DNA of 64,000 bases from Liolophura sinensis (Eukaryota; Mollusca; Polyplacophora; Chitonida; Chitonidae). Where the stretch lies: contig NC_088300.1 of NCBI RefSeq assembly GCF_032854445.1, positions 48,642,984 through 48,706,983 on the forward strand, read 5' to 3'. Both the position numbers and the translations under genes were made by a program. Of the stretch, positions 47,101 through 62,100 are shown piece after piece. The stretch's first letter is position 1; each line of letters opens with the position of its first letter. Below the pieces are notes generated by a model. That model was not told the DNA's origin. It was given only the letters and a program-made list of their open reading frames with translations, and ran no database searches.

Positions 47101-50100
47101 GACCGTTGACAGATAATATGCATAATAGAGAGGGGTAATTAACAGGTACCAAAATACCTCCAAAATGAAATTTTTTAACAAAAATTTGGGGGCATTATTT
47201 TCTTCATTTGGCATAGAAACATAATCTTTGTTTTATAGTTGCTTTTCATGTATCCTTTAGTAAACATTGCTCTGCAAGCATGATTGAGTACTTAACTCCT
47301 ATATTGATTTGTTTAAAGGTCATGGGGATAGTAACAGTAAAACCATGCCCACCCAGGTGAAGCAAATTAACAGTGTGGGACAGGTGGCATGCGGCAGCTC
47401 CCATACATTAGCTGTCTCACAGGATGGCAAAACCACCTGGTCATTTGGAGGCGGTGACAGTGGTAAGTGTGAATACAGAAAATATTACTTATCTCACATT
47501 TTATGAAAGGTCTTAATTAGACAAAATGTACACATGAAACACGTGGTCTGTAAAAACAATATAGAGATTTCCCAGTGCTTTATATTTTTTTTAAGTGTCA
47601 GTTTTTTGAGGTTTTTTGCCTGACTGAAACCTTAAGGTAAACAGCATTAGTAATTTATGTCAGTGTTGTATAAACTAAATAAAATCGAGTGAAAAGAAAC
47701 CGATGTATGTGCAGTGATAAGTTTTTTTATTGATACAGGTTATATAAAATATGCTGGCATCCACTGCAGTGCAGCTATTTTATGTTGCAGGAAAACTTGG
47801 CCATGGAGACACAAGTAGATTGTATAAACCTAAAGTCATAGACTTCTTTGTGGGTCATTATGTGAGGAAGGTAGCATGTGGCAGTCAAACATCACTGGCT
47901 CTCACTTCTACAGGACAGGTGAGGTTGTACTGTCATAGCCTCCTTTGTGGATAGTTGTGTTTTGAAGGTATCATCATCAGCTCTCCACAAGGCAGATAAG
48001 GTCATAAGAACAAGGGGCTTATTGAAAACTTACCATAATCCTTACTTCCTCTGATCCAGATTTGGTGTGTTTGCCAACAGTATTTAAATCTTTGCATTCC
48101 CTCGTTTAATAACAACAAACAATGCCCACAAGTTACATGTGCATTTAGGCTGTCCTTTTAATTTTTGTCGCATATTGTTGTTGTTGCAGTTATTTGCGTG
48201 GGGCTGTGGCTCCTGTCTGGGGTGTGGCTCAGCAGAGTTCACGGCTCTACAGCCTCGTCTAGTGGAGGATTTACAGACAATGAGAGTGGTGGATGTCTCT
48301 CATGGAGACAGCCATTGCTTGGCGCTGACACATGGTAAGCATACAGGGTCTTTTAGAGACAATCAGTTTTAATAACTGAGGGCCTCCATGGCCAAGTGGT
48401 TAATGTGAATGTCCCACAGAGTGACTCAGGAGACTCCCACCAATTCCTCTCCAGTCGTGCTTGGGAAGGTCTGTTAGCATCTGTGGATGGTTGTGGGTCT
48501 CCCCTGGGCTCCACCCAGTTTCCTCCCACCATAATGCTGACTGCGATCATGTATGTGAAATATTCTTGAGTATGGCATAAAACGCCAATCCGATAAACGA
48601 ATAAATAAATAATTTTAGCAACCTTCATTTCACAGTGATGAAATTTAGGGCAAGGATGATGACATGATCAAAGTTTTTAACTGTTTGAATGATGAAGTAG
48701 TAGCGTTAACAAGTTAAATTGAACTGAATGAAATGATGGCCAGTGCATTTCACTATTGTGTTTGCTCAGCTCAGCTCAGCTGTCCTATCGTTTCTATTGG
48801 TCATGTGATAAAAATTGCCTGTCGCTGACAGGTAGACAGGCATTTTTTCGATCCCTTGTTGATTGGCTATGATGCTGACTAATATCCAATCATAGCACAT
48901 CTTGCGTAAATGAGCCTGCCAGCACCCTCACAACTTAATTTATTTACAGTCTCATGAGGTGCATTTTGCAACATTTACTGAGAATAAATACTTTTAAACA
49001 AACGTATCGCAGTAGGTGTTTTTTTGTATTTTGTATCGTATTGTATGGCAATGAATCATTACACACCGATATGGCGGTGTAATTTTACATCCCTAGCACA
49101 ATGTAGATGTAAATGTATGTGCCATCAAACAATGTAATTATACTTTTCAGACAATGAGGTGTACGCCTGGGGTAACAATGCGATGGGACAATGTGGTCAG
49201 GGTCATGTGCTGAGCCCTGTAATCCGGCCTCTTAAGGTCACAGGGTTAGCCGGAGTGAACATCAATCAGATCTCAGCGGGAACATCCCACAGTATAGCAT
49301 GGACAGCTCTACCCACAGACAGGTAAGGCCAGGTGTTGTACAGGGTTAATGGGTTACATCTCACCTGCTGTACATTTAAGCATTATCGCTATCTACAGAA
49401 CTAGAACATTTGAAGTTTTTCACAGATTGTCTCTACAGTTAGAGCAGAATCTTACTGGAAACAAATCACATTGCTTTAAAATGTACTGAGACATGGCCCT
49501 TTGTGAGATGTATGGGTCTTTCATGTAGAGATGAAATGTATAAATTGAAGAACTGTTTGAAATAGGATGATCCTGTATGATTTGATCATCAGATATTGTC
49601 TGTTATTTACTGTGCTAGCACAAGCTTTAAGATTTTGTGGCTTTTAAAATTTTTAAAAGTACATGCTTTATACTGTCTCGATCTCTCAGCATACCTGCGT
49701 ACTTAACTCTGTAGAAATATTTCAGCTGTGGTGGTACCAGTACAAATAGACTATTTTAACTCATATTTCAGCTTTGTGTGGTTAATATTTCACACAGTAG
49801 GAATTTTTACGTTGATTGTATATTAAATAAAACCATAGGCTAGAATTTCAAATGTTATCTACCTTTTGCTTTATTTTCAGACATGTTGTTGCATGGCATC
49901 GGCCATTTTGCGTTGATTTACAAGAAGCCACCTTCTCTCTTTTGAGATCCTTTCTGGAAAGATACTGTGAAAGTTTTGAAGGTCATCCTCCTGCGCCATT
50001 TACATCATCCGAGTATGTGTCAAACATGTATTTAGTCCATACACTGTATTGGTTGCATTGTACTTGTCTGAAATACATGCTGACTGTCTAGCTTCATAGC

Positions 50101-53100
50101 ACACATCTTTGAAATCTAGCATGCCGTAAAGCTGTTTAAGTTTCAGTTAGCACAATTTGTAATGCCAGAATGGTTTAGGCTAAATTTAAATGCATCAAGA
50201 TCTTAACAGGTGTTCAGTATTATGGCCATGTTTAAAAAACTTTCATCATACCTGTAGTATTCATACATGTACCAGTTTAGTATATTCTCTGTCCTCAAGT
50301 TACATGTATCTTTTGACCTTACAATTGTTGCAGGGATCACCATAAGTTTGTATTACTTTGCCTAAAGCTGTTGTGTACCCACCTATCACTAGCCATGGCA
50401 GGAGGCGTCGCCAGCAGTATCCTAGGTAACCAGGCCAGACCACTCAGAAACTTGCTATTTCGTCTGATGGACACTACCATGCCACAGGAAGTGCAACAGG
50501 TAACACAAATCACCTTTTCCCATTCTTTGTTAGATAATTGTGTATTATTGTATTTTGTTGTAATTGCAATCTGGTATTTAAAGCCGAAGTGAACCGTCCA
50601 CAGTATATGTCTTTCAAGTGTGAAACGTAAAAGTAGTGTGGATGTGAATTTTTTTTTTTTCTGTAATTAGAGCCAGGTTTGACTAGAATGGCTAGAATCA
50701 TAGGTTTGCAAAACCAAGTTGATTTGACTTGACAGTGAATGTCTTGTATTGTGTCATAAATGAGTCATAAATGTGGACTTTGGTGAAAAGGTAAAAGAAT
50801 CACAGTAACACACATAAATTATTGTTTGCACAGGCTGTGTCTGAGGCCCTGTCAATAGGGGCGCCTCTCTTGTTGCCACCACTGAGAGAGAGGATGGAAC
50901 TGCTACACTCTCTGTTACCTCAGGGCCCAGGAAAGTGGACAAGTCTCACTAAGGGACAGGTAAATCATCAAAACACTTTCATTTGCTTTTACATGTATGT
51001 TTTATTCAGCTCTTGATATTTATTTATTTTAAAAAAATGTCTGTCTTCTGATTGTTTCTTGCTGTTATGGGACAGGTAAATTATCTGAACTCTCATATTT
51101 GCTTTTACATTGATTCAGCTCTTGATATTTGTGTATTTAGTGAAAAGAAAATGAAAATGCAAGGAAAGCTCTAATGCCTGTGAGTATGTCCATCCTGTGA
51201 ATATTGTATCTTGTTGTTGACAGAGGACTCAGCTTGGTATTATACTGACAAGCCTGCATGATAACCAGCACATAGCCTCCCTGCTGGGGTTTGGCTGTCC
51301 CCAGGACGTGACAGAGCTTAGACAAGAGCACCCCCCACAGCTGGATGTCCACCTGGCCCAGGTTCTCATGAAGACGATTCTGAAAAACCTCGTCTTCAAT
51401 ACGGTAAGATCAGTTCAGTAACATAATTTTAATGGACTTTTTGAGGGTGCTCTAGTGTAATGTGTTTGATATCGCTGTGCACAGCCATCTTGGTTATAAT
51501 GTAATTTCTTGTGGTCAGGTTGACACAAGAAAGGTTTATTAAGTTTCATAGATAACTGTTATCTTGGATCTAGATGGGATGGAAACAAATTTAAGTTACA
51601 TTTGTACATGATATACAAGGGGCACTGCTGTGCCTATAATTAAGAAAATTGTTGAGTTGTTTTATCATCATAACTGAAAAAATTGTTTTTTTAATTCTCA
51701 CATGCAAATGCCAGTATTTATTTTCCCCAGCTACTGTTCAGTGTGAAAGAATGTGTTCCATGCAATAAATTAAAGGCGAACTATTTGAGAAAGGCCGCTA
51801 GACATTGTTTTTAAGATTTTGTTCTATTATCTTCGTGTGACAGGAGGAAGCTCTAAGTGAAATAGAGAAAAATGAGTGTCTACAGGTGATGTCTTTTGAA
51901 GATGGAGACTTACCATTGCAGCTTCATCAACTTCTATCATCCCTCCATAAGCACTTGTTGGCTTACCTCTTTGTCAACACTAATGAACAGGTAAACTCCC
52001 AAATCATGTCTCCTGCTTTGACAATGCAATTCAAAGAATTTGATAGCCGGCCCATGTGTACATGTAGCTCTTTGGAATTAAGTGTTGATTGGACTGCATT
52101 TAATCAGCCCTTGAGCAATGATGTTGAGTGCTTGAATTCAAGCCCTCTGTAAGTCACAAGTCTACTGGTAATCATGATAAGTTAGCAGTTTTCTTCAACC
52201 TTTGCCCCACTTTCTTTCAACAATAAAAATGAATGTACTTGTGTAAGTGAATTATTCTTGAGAATGGCATAAAAATCAACCTTCTAAAACATTTTTCCAG
52301 TGTTTTCATCACTAAAATAAAGCCTGTTTGACACAGCTGACGTCATGTTGTTCAGATATTGATACTGATGCTAAACTTAGCCCAAACTGTTTTCATACAT
52401 CCAGTCTGTTGGTTTCAGCTTCCTTGTGTCATGTCACTATTACATCAGCACCTAGCCCTGATGATGCCTCAGTGTGGAGAGATACTAGCGCACTTTCACA
52501 CCTTGCTGGTCGCTGCCAGTGGTAATGTGACTTTACAGAACAAACTTAGAGGTAATCATGTGGGAACAAGATTTAGATAGAGCTCCCTTTTGACTCCTTC
52601 TATACAGCTTTCTAATATTGTGCCACCTTCGCTGTGTTAGTGTGTTTGTCAACATAAGAAGACCATTTCATATGCATTTTTAAAATTTGTTTTCCAAGTT
52701 CCGTGTATATTGTGCTATGAACTATACTTCAAACAAACAGCTTAGACTTCTGTTTGAAGCTATTCTTTAAGTGTTTAAGTATTCAGCTCTTGAACTCTTG
52801 TACTAAAACAGCTCACTGATGGTTTCAGACATACTGTTCAACTCTCCAGCGGGTGCCATGCTGGTTCACATTGTGAGCGCTCTGCTGCTCTTACCAGTGC
52901 ACATGTGCACACCTGTGTTACCTGAGATGTTAGGACTTCTGCCTCAGCTGGACAAGCTGAACCGCTGCCTGCCTGTTATCAGAGAGCTGGAGGAGCATGA
53001 ACTTCACACTAGTCCTCAAGGTCAGTCACATTAGACACTCGAGGTAATGATTGAGAGGATTTACACTAGACCTATAAACCTGACCACTGTAATGTAAGGG

Positions 53101-56100
53101 AAACAATCTTTGAGCTGTGTTCATATTTATTTATTTATTTATTTGATTGGTGTTTTATGCCGTACTTCAGAATATTTCACTTATACGACCATGGCCAGCA
53201 TTATGGTAAGAGGAAACTGGGCTAAACCCATGACCATCTGCAGGTTGCTGCAGACCTTCCATTGCCATGGATTCCATATATCACTGTATACATCATATGT
53301 AGACTTTACCAAGGCCGTCAAAATAATTTTGTATTTTAATTTATCTGTGCTGAAATGGTGACAACAGTTTTATTGCAATGTGCTTTATACTTTGATGTTC
53401 AAATAACCAACCTCTTTTGTTTTGCTTAGCATAAAAATGCATTTATTGAAATGGTCATTTGCATAGTTGCATTGTCTGCATGTATGTCGTGGCATGAGAT
53501 AGTATGAAAAATTATCGAAAGTTTCTTTATGATCCATCAGTATAATTTCTGATGGCTGTGTACTGATTTTTTTGTGTGTAAACTGGCTTCACCACTGATT
53601 TTTGCATTTGTGCTGTAGAACCTGGCTCAGAGAGTAACACAGATTGTAGAGGATGTCAGTCAGCAGAGAAGAAATTACCTGATCATGTGAGACACTGGCT
53701 GTGGTTGGTGGAATTAGAAAGAGCAGTTTCATATCTGATTGGCCGATGTTTAGGAGGAAAACTAGTCAGCTCATCCTCTTCTCCTGCTGAAGTGAAATGC
53801 TCCACCTGGCTTAGCAGGATCCTCTTAAGTAATGGGTTGGAGCTTACCTATAATGAAGTGGGTGAGCACAGCAGTCAGAACTGCCTACTCAGTTTTGCTA
53901 CATTATGTGCATTGTTTACAACTTATACCTAGGAAAAGTAATGCAACAACTTAATTTGATCATATTGTTTGAAGAGACAGCTTTACAGGACTGAGTGTTC
54001 TCCAGTGTATTTTATTTCAAATTATATGGACATAAGTTCTGAAGGACAAAACAGATCTTCAAAGCAAGACTTTTGGCCAAGTTGAAAGTCATATTGAGAT
54101 CTTAAGGCAGTAGCCAGATCATACTGTACACAGTTAATTAATAATAATATTATTAGTCAAGTGTTTTCGCATTGCCTGGTGAAATTTTTTATTGGCGCTC
54201 TATCCGTTGTTTTGACCATTACCCAGGCAATACGAAAACGGTTGATTAATAAAATATAGTTATGTAGATGTAAATGTAGCTCTTGGTATGTTAGCAGTCA
54301 CCAAGTTTATTTATGTTTTACGGGCGAGCAGAAAGCAGAAAATCCAAAAATAGAATAAACTTATAACTGAAAATCCACCGTTTTATTTTTGTTTTTATGA
54401 TTTTCCAGTTTTTCAATACTTTCTGATCACGTAAATATCCTTTCAACAGGTAAAATTGCTGGTATTGTCCACTGGTCCTGTAAATTAGAAAATTTTTTGA
54501 AATTTTCACCTTTTATTTTTATACCCTCCTCCAACATTGGAAAACCATTTACTCGGCCTGAAAAACAAGAAATTAAGTTGGTGTGGTCAAAAGACAAGCC
54601 TAAGAGCTTGTGACTAACTTTAAAACGACTTTTTCTCTATAAGGTTGGTGATTGTGCAACTTCTAAACCTTGTTGATTTAATCACAGACAAACTAGGAGA
54701 TGAGTTTGTGCACATGGTGATGTCTGGTGAACGAGAGGAGCGTGTATTCAATGTCAACCCCCAAACTGGAGACCTGTCCGTGCTGGTAGATCTGACCAGA
54801 GGAGACTGCACAGAACAAACTACCCACCTTCTACAGGCCTTTGAGGAGTATGCCAGAATTAAAGGTAAATACACAGAACAAAAGAATAGCTGTGAAATCC
54901 TGCAAGAGTTAATGTCGCAAAGCATTTGACTGATCAACAGACAGAGCAGCTAATAGAGATGCTTGTTGTAGATAAAAAGTGTATTATTTGTCCCTCTTTC
55001 TTTAGGGAGGCTCTTCACAATTCTGCCATTTAAATTCACTTGAGGTGCTTGAATCCAGCTGCTGGTATGTTTTTTACTGTGAGTTTAGTTGAATTTTCAG
55101 AAAGTTTGACAAAGTGTGGTAAAGTTTCTCAAACTTTCCAGATCTCGCCCACCTTAAACACTGGTAGGCTTGTATAATGGAACTACTATTAAATGCTGTT
55201 CCATTGATCACAACGCTCGCCTGGGGCATCATGTCTCAAAGGTATGCACTGTATCTATTTTCTGCTAGATGTAGAATATGTCACCTTTTCCCTTGCTGAA
55301 GAGTCTACCTACATGCACATGTATGCACCTCCTTTTGAATCCCATTTATTGCCTGTATTGTCGTTTGTATTTGTATTATATTTCAGACTGGGATGCTTTA
55401 GAAATGCAGGAGAAATCAGTGGTCAGTGCTGTGTGTAGGATATTTTTCGCCTGTTTACTCAAACATTGTGGCCTACTCAAGCATGCCCTTGAAGCCAACT
55501 GGTAAATATTTATATTTTTTAGAATTTATACCTGCTATTCCAGAGATAAGTTTTTAAAATGATGCAAATGAAAATTTTCATATTAAACACGCAGTAATAC
55601 AGTAATCAGATTGTAATGTGATGTATTTAGCTTTTTATGACTGACCCATGGAATGAAAGATTCAGTAGTTGCAGTAAATATAATTTAATGTATCATCAAC
55701 ATATTCTCATTTGGTGTAACACCTGTGTACAAATTTATGGCTTAAATGTCAGGAGTGGGTGACACATATACAGAGCATCTAGTTATTATATTTGGTTTTG
55801 TGTGTAGAAATTCTACTGACAATTACATCCGACCTGACATGGTGACAAATCTGGTGAAAATTGTGCGTACTGAAGATGTGGGCTAAATATTGACAATACT
55901 CACTGTTCTCTCATAGCCCCACTCAGATCCTGGAAGTCATCTACCAGCTTGTGAATCAGTGCCGCAACAGGCTGACCAATTGTAGAGGATCAACTGTGCA
56001 AGGGGCAGACAACCTCAGCAATCCAGAGCCCCAAAGGTTAGGGGGTGGGCTGGGCAGTGTTCGCAAACCTCCTCGTAGGAGAGTGTTTGAAGGGGAGGAG

Positions 56101-59100
56101 TGCCAGGAGGAAGGGACAACTGAGGACACCTTTGATGAAGGGGCTGAACATATGCCAGAAAGGGAGAGAACCACAAGTACAGAAGCAGGTAGGATGCACA
56201 TACATGAGTATAAAGTGTGCCTACATTTTTGATTAGTTGTTTTTGTGACAAACAAACAACAAAAACATATATATGCAGGGATGGTAATTGTCCGCGGATT
56301 TGGTTTTGCCAAGGGTCGAATTTGTAATTCGTGTCAATTCGATAAAAAGATATTGAGCAGAAGAGGGTATGTGGAGGAACGGCAATGTCTTTTCGGTGGC
56401 ATCACAGGCACCTACCCTTGTTATGTGACTGTACTGTGTTAACAGTGATGTGCTTCAGGCCTAATATACCTTAGTCACATTGTGATTGGTCGAGATGTGC
56501 TTGTTATCCAATCAGAATTTGCATTACAACATTGTGTGGCAGTACAAAATTGTGTTTCGCTTTAGGTGCGTAAAAAGATCCGTGTAAAGATGTACAAAAA
56601 TTTCTGAATCAAAAAAATGAGGCACAAGGCACGAGCCGTCTGAAAAACAAATTCTGATGGGCTTGGCTGGAAAGATCTGTGACTGTTAGGGCGAAACTAA
56701 GGAAAATTATCCAGGAAGCCGTAGAAAAGTTGGCAGATTTCATCACCAAAGGCGACTTGCCAGGGAAAGTGCCGGGTACTTATTGTAGTGATGTAATCAG
56801 TTACGGATTAAGCGGATGTGTTGCGCTGACAAAGCATACCACTAAGAGCCAGAAACATGCGAACATGGTATCAGCATGGACAAACTACTTCAGCCTTCAA
56901 ACTTTAACCTGCAGCAACAACAACAAAATCTGCTGTAAAGCAGCTGACCACCTCCAGGCCCTAGTGGCAAAACGAATTGTCTCATCAAACATGAATTATT
57001 GACTTTTGAACCTGAAAGTGTGTTGTGACTGACTTTCAGTAAGATGCAACATATAATTTAATTGTTTTCAATGTGTAGGCCATAAATTGAAATGGACAAA
57101 AATCAAGCCTTGTGTACATAAATAGTAAGTAATCTGTTAGCTTACTGTAAATATAAATTTAATTGGGTTTGCCTGTGAAATCATGAAAATCAATTTTATA
57201 AAAATCATAAATTTGTGTTGTCATCTGTGTATGTTTTTTTGTCTGAATTGCTAACCTTGCATTTTTAAAAGCTTAAATGCCTTGTGCTTTCACGGGGGCT
57301 TTACCCTCCTGCACCCTCTGCCGGGCTCTGCCCTGGACCCGACTAGGGACCGATGTCCCCCAGACCCCTTGACTAATTTCAGCTCATTCCCATCCATATA
57401 TATGTAAATGACATAAAAATGGACATACTGCTATCGTGGGTTCAAATGTTTTATGATGTTTAAATTTTTTTCCTTCATAGAATGATCCCTTTGTTTGTTT
57501 CAGGCCTTTCAGATGTGAGTGTTGGCAGTGAGGGTGTAGATGAGGGGGATGAGGACATGTTCAGGGAGACATGTAAAGCTTACCTGAGGCGGTGTGTCTT
57601 TCTTCTACTGGGCGTCAGACCTTGTCTCTCTGGTAAGAGCTAAGAGATAGCTTTGACACGAGTTAGGTTGTAGATGAGGGCAATAAGGACATGTTCAGGG
57701 AGACATGTAAAGCTTACATGAGGATATGCGTCTTTCTTCTACTGGTCGTCAGACGTTGTTTCTCTGGTAAGTGCTAAGGGAAAGCTTTGACATGAGTGAG
57801 GGTGTAGATGAGGGGGATGAGGACGTGTTTGGGGAGACATGTAAAGCCTCCTTGAGGAGGTGTGTCTCCTTGTCTCTTGGGTAAGTACTGATGATAACGG
57901 GCCTTGCTTGGTCAGTAAAGGTGATCGTTGTCATACATACATGTAAATGATAGGCTTTAGAAAGTTAGCTTATTTTTTGCTGGAGACTGTCAAAATTAAT
58001 CTGTTTGGTTATTACAGGAGCCAATGAAGAGAGTATGTTGGAGTACGCTGTAGACTGGAAAGAGGATGTCAACAATGCTCTGAGTCCATCTGAAGGTTAA
58101 AATCTTTTATTTTTTTATGTTTTTGTCATCAGTATGTAAAAACCAGATTGTTATGATTAAATTCATTTATTTATTTACTTGATTGATGTTTTACGCCGTA
58201 CTCAAGAATATTTCTCTAGCAGTATGGTGGGAGGAAATCAGGCAGAGCCCGGGGGAAACCCAAGACCATCCGCAGGTTGCTGACAGACATACCACATAAA
58301 ACCAGAGAGGAATCCAGCATGAGCTGGGCATGAATACACAGCGACTGCATTGACAGAGGCCCCTGAGTCAATATACTGTGCGAGCACACTAAACACTAGC
58401 CCACAGAGGCCCCTGTCATTATGAAAGATTGGCATAATAAACGATCAGTAATATTTAAATAGCAGGTAACAGGCTGGTGATAAAACCTGCATCGACATTA
58501 ATACATCTGGGTGATAACCATTACATTTTACATTCTATTCTTTTGGGTGATATCAGATTTGAGTTTTTCACATGACAACGAGAAAACTGCGCTGGAGACC
58601 TTAGTGTGCCTGCTCTCCATGTCCTACCAGAAGGTTGATGATGGGCAGGTGGTCAGAGCTAGAGATCCTCCTGCCTCGGTCGCAGTCCACACCCTTCTCA
58701 AGACACTAGCTGTGGATGTCCTGAGGTTTGTTTGCGGGGAGCGACAGACCTCTGGATTATTCCATGATAAAGTACACAAGCACAGCTGCACAGATACCCA
58801 GATAATGTTTCTGGCCATGAAAGAGAGACAGAAGAAAGCAGATGTAAGCAAGCAGCAAATCACAAAAAACTGCACTACTGTACTTTGCTTTAAAAATTCA
58901 CAAGTAAAGGTTATAAAATATTACGTTTAGTGTTTAGACTCACATCTTCCCACTAGGATATCATCCTGTTTTCTAAGCAAGTCGTAAAGGATCTTTTTAA
59001 GAATCAGGCAGAATGAGTAACTTGAATAGTCATGTTTGAAAGTTCATGTCAAATAATTTTACAAAAAAATATCTTTCGCCATCTTAAATAATATGTTATT

Positions 59101-62100
59101 TCCAACTCATTGATGGTTTGGGTTTTTTTTTTTGCACACATACTCATAAAAGTACTCTCGAAAGTACTTAAATGCTACCTACGTGTATGTGTAACCCAAA
59201 ATTGGAGGCTATTGAGGTGGCTCACCCAGAATTGGATAAAACTTATAGCTACAGTTATCTTAGGATTTGCATTTCTGTTTGTATGGTTTGTTGCTAGGAG
59301 CGTGTTCATGCCCTGGACCAGATAGTGGAGATTCTATCTTCTGAGCAGGATAAAGCTTCACTCCAGCTTCAGGCTGAAGACACAACCCCAACTTCCCTGC
59401 CTATCATCAACTCTACCACACTGCTTAACTCTGTACATATCCAGTTTATAGCAGGCTGCTTTGGCCTCAGTATTCTCCAACCATCGGGACCTGCTGCGCA
59501 ACAACAGTGTTATCAGGTTTGTGATTGCCGGGATTTTTTCCTTCCCATTGAAGTGAGTGAAAAGTGCCCTGAAAATTTGCATGGTATTGCTTTTTGTTGC
59601 CTAAAGATGGAAACATATGGTTATACTTAAAAAGATGAAGAGGTACAGAATCGATTGTGTGATTGGCTGATGTGAGAGATAGGCAAGTCCAGGCTATTCT
59701 AGCATAAGCTGAATTTTAGTTATGGCGGATTTATTCAATCATGACAAATGCTGCATGGTTTAACCCAGGAAGTCCTATCTTCACTGTCAGCCAATCACTG
59801 TCAATTCTGTATACTCCTGAACGACTTTGATTGACTTTGGTTTTTCTACTACTTCAGACTTTTGCAGACTGTATATCCATGATTTTTGAGAACCTTGAAA
59901 TGTTCACAAACACAAATGTTCAAATCAGGGAAAACAATTTTTACACAGCCAGTGAGAAACTGAAACTCAAAAGGAATCAAAATTCTTGGCTTTGGGTAGA
60001 TAACAATTAGAATCTAAGAAATTTTTTCCGTCTTTTCGGAAGTAACCAATTCCTATAGGAATGTTCAGATTTAATATAAGAGATTTTTTGTCTAATACTT
60101 GCCCCGGGATAACAAAGCAGTCTTAGACTTAGACTTCAGTCATTAAATGTGGTATGTTCCTTTCTGTTATTCTAGCTGAAATGTGTTGTACAGTAACTTA
60201 TCCAGAATTAGCATTTTCAAGTAAAATTTTGACCTTGTAATGTAAGAAACAACAATTTTAATGTGATTTGAAATTTAAACTGAAGAGTGTAAGATCGCTG
60301 TATGATCCCAAGCCAGGACAACAGGAGCTCAGTGTTGAACTGACCAAATGTTATGTTATACTGTATCTAGGCTGGCCTGGAGTCTGCAAAGCACAGCAGT
60401 TTACACCAGGTGCAGAAGTCTACAAACAGGATGGCTGAGCTGCTTGTTGTCTCATTACAAAGCAGGGAGAAGACTGACTCTATTGATGAAGGTAACATGT
60501 CCTGTGTAGATTGTTTTCTCTGTATTTACTCACTGAAGATCAGCAACAGATTTCCTGTGTATAAAGATATTATGGTATAGACAACTCTTTTGTAATACTT
60601 ACATGTAGTACACATATTTGACGCCTTAAAAAGAGGCAGTATAAGTGTTTGTGGTGAATGGTCTTTAGAGAGAGTTTTCCGAACTTAGCCAAAGAGCATT
60701 TCATCCAGGGACTTTGTAGATATGGCCAGGTGTAGCTTTTTGTTCTGGATGGACTGTGGATCAGCAGAGTTCATAATCCACCACAATCCTTATCTGTTAT
60801 TGGCCTTTAGTGATCTTATTTATTCATTTATTTGATTGTGTTTTTCAATGTTCTCAAAAATGTGTCTACTACAGCGGCCAGTATTATGGCAGAAGGAAAC
60901 TGGGCATACACACAGCCTTCTGCTCTAAGTACCAGATGGAGGCCATCTTTGAAGAACAGTCACAAGACATCACTTTTTCGTGAAACTCCTCATGGCGAAT
61001 AATGTGAAGAACTCTAGCGCCAGTCTTAACTTGTAAATCCTAGGATGGTTGCTTGTTGATAACGTGATCCTGTACACTTTGTCAGACATGGTAATATCAT
61101 ATTACTCTACTTTCAGTTACCCAGCAGCGACTGTCCCTGATGACAGTGTTTGCTCTGAGCATGAGTTACCTCCCATCTGACATATCACTGGTTGTTTCTC
61201 GTGGGCTGCTGGAATTGCTCTTCAAACTCTGCGGAAAACCCAAAACTCTGTCCTTCTGGCAACAGCTTGTACTGACCGGTTCTGACCTGTCTCAGCTAAA
61301 TGTTATCCTGGAGGTGGCCAGTCTACGTCTGCTGCAGATCCTCACCATGACAACAGGGTATGTGGGATGCCTAATGAAGAAAAGTAGCCCCCCCCCCACC
61401 CAACCCCCCCCCCCACCCCCACCCCTATCTTATTTTAGAGAAGATAGCTTTGGTAGAAATCTCCAGGAGTGAATTATTGAAGTTTTGCTTGGGGATATTT
61501 TGGACTATATATTCACAAGTGGCTTACCATTTCACCATGTTCACCATGTTCACATTTTGTACATGTACCTTGACCATTATTGCAGGATATATGGAGATCA
61601 GATGGATGAAGAGGTTGTGAGTGCTCTTGTGGATGTCATGTGGAGACTTCTTCATCAGTTACTCCAGGCGACCTCAGACGGATGGACTCCAAACTCTGAT
61701 CTGTCTCTTCTTGACTACACTGGTAAGAGCGAAATCTGATCATCTTACGTACATGTATCTTGTGCACCATAAGAATCTTGAAAGTACGCTAATTTATGCA
61801 AACAATGAACAGAGGAATTTTCTCAATTTACTGTTTTCTGGCCTTGATAGCACAGTTGGTTCTGCTTCAGAAGCGGTAGATCCAGGGTCAATTCTGGGTC
61901 GTGTCACACCTAAGACCTTAAAAGAGGAAGTTGTAACTTCCTCGCTTGGCTTTCAGCATGAAAGTACAAAAGGGATAGTGCAACGACTGGTTGACCCGTA
62001 TCAGTATAATGGCTGGGTGGGGCGGGCTTACTTGCCTTCGATAAGGCGTCTCAGTGAAGCAGCACTAGATAAAGGGGCGGTGGAAACCTGTCCTGCAACA

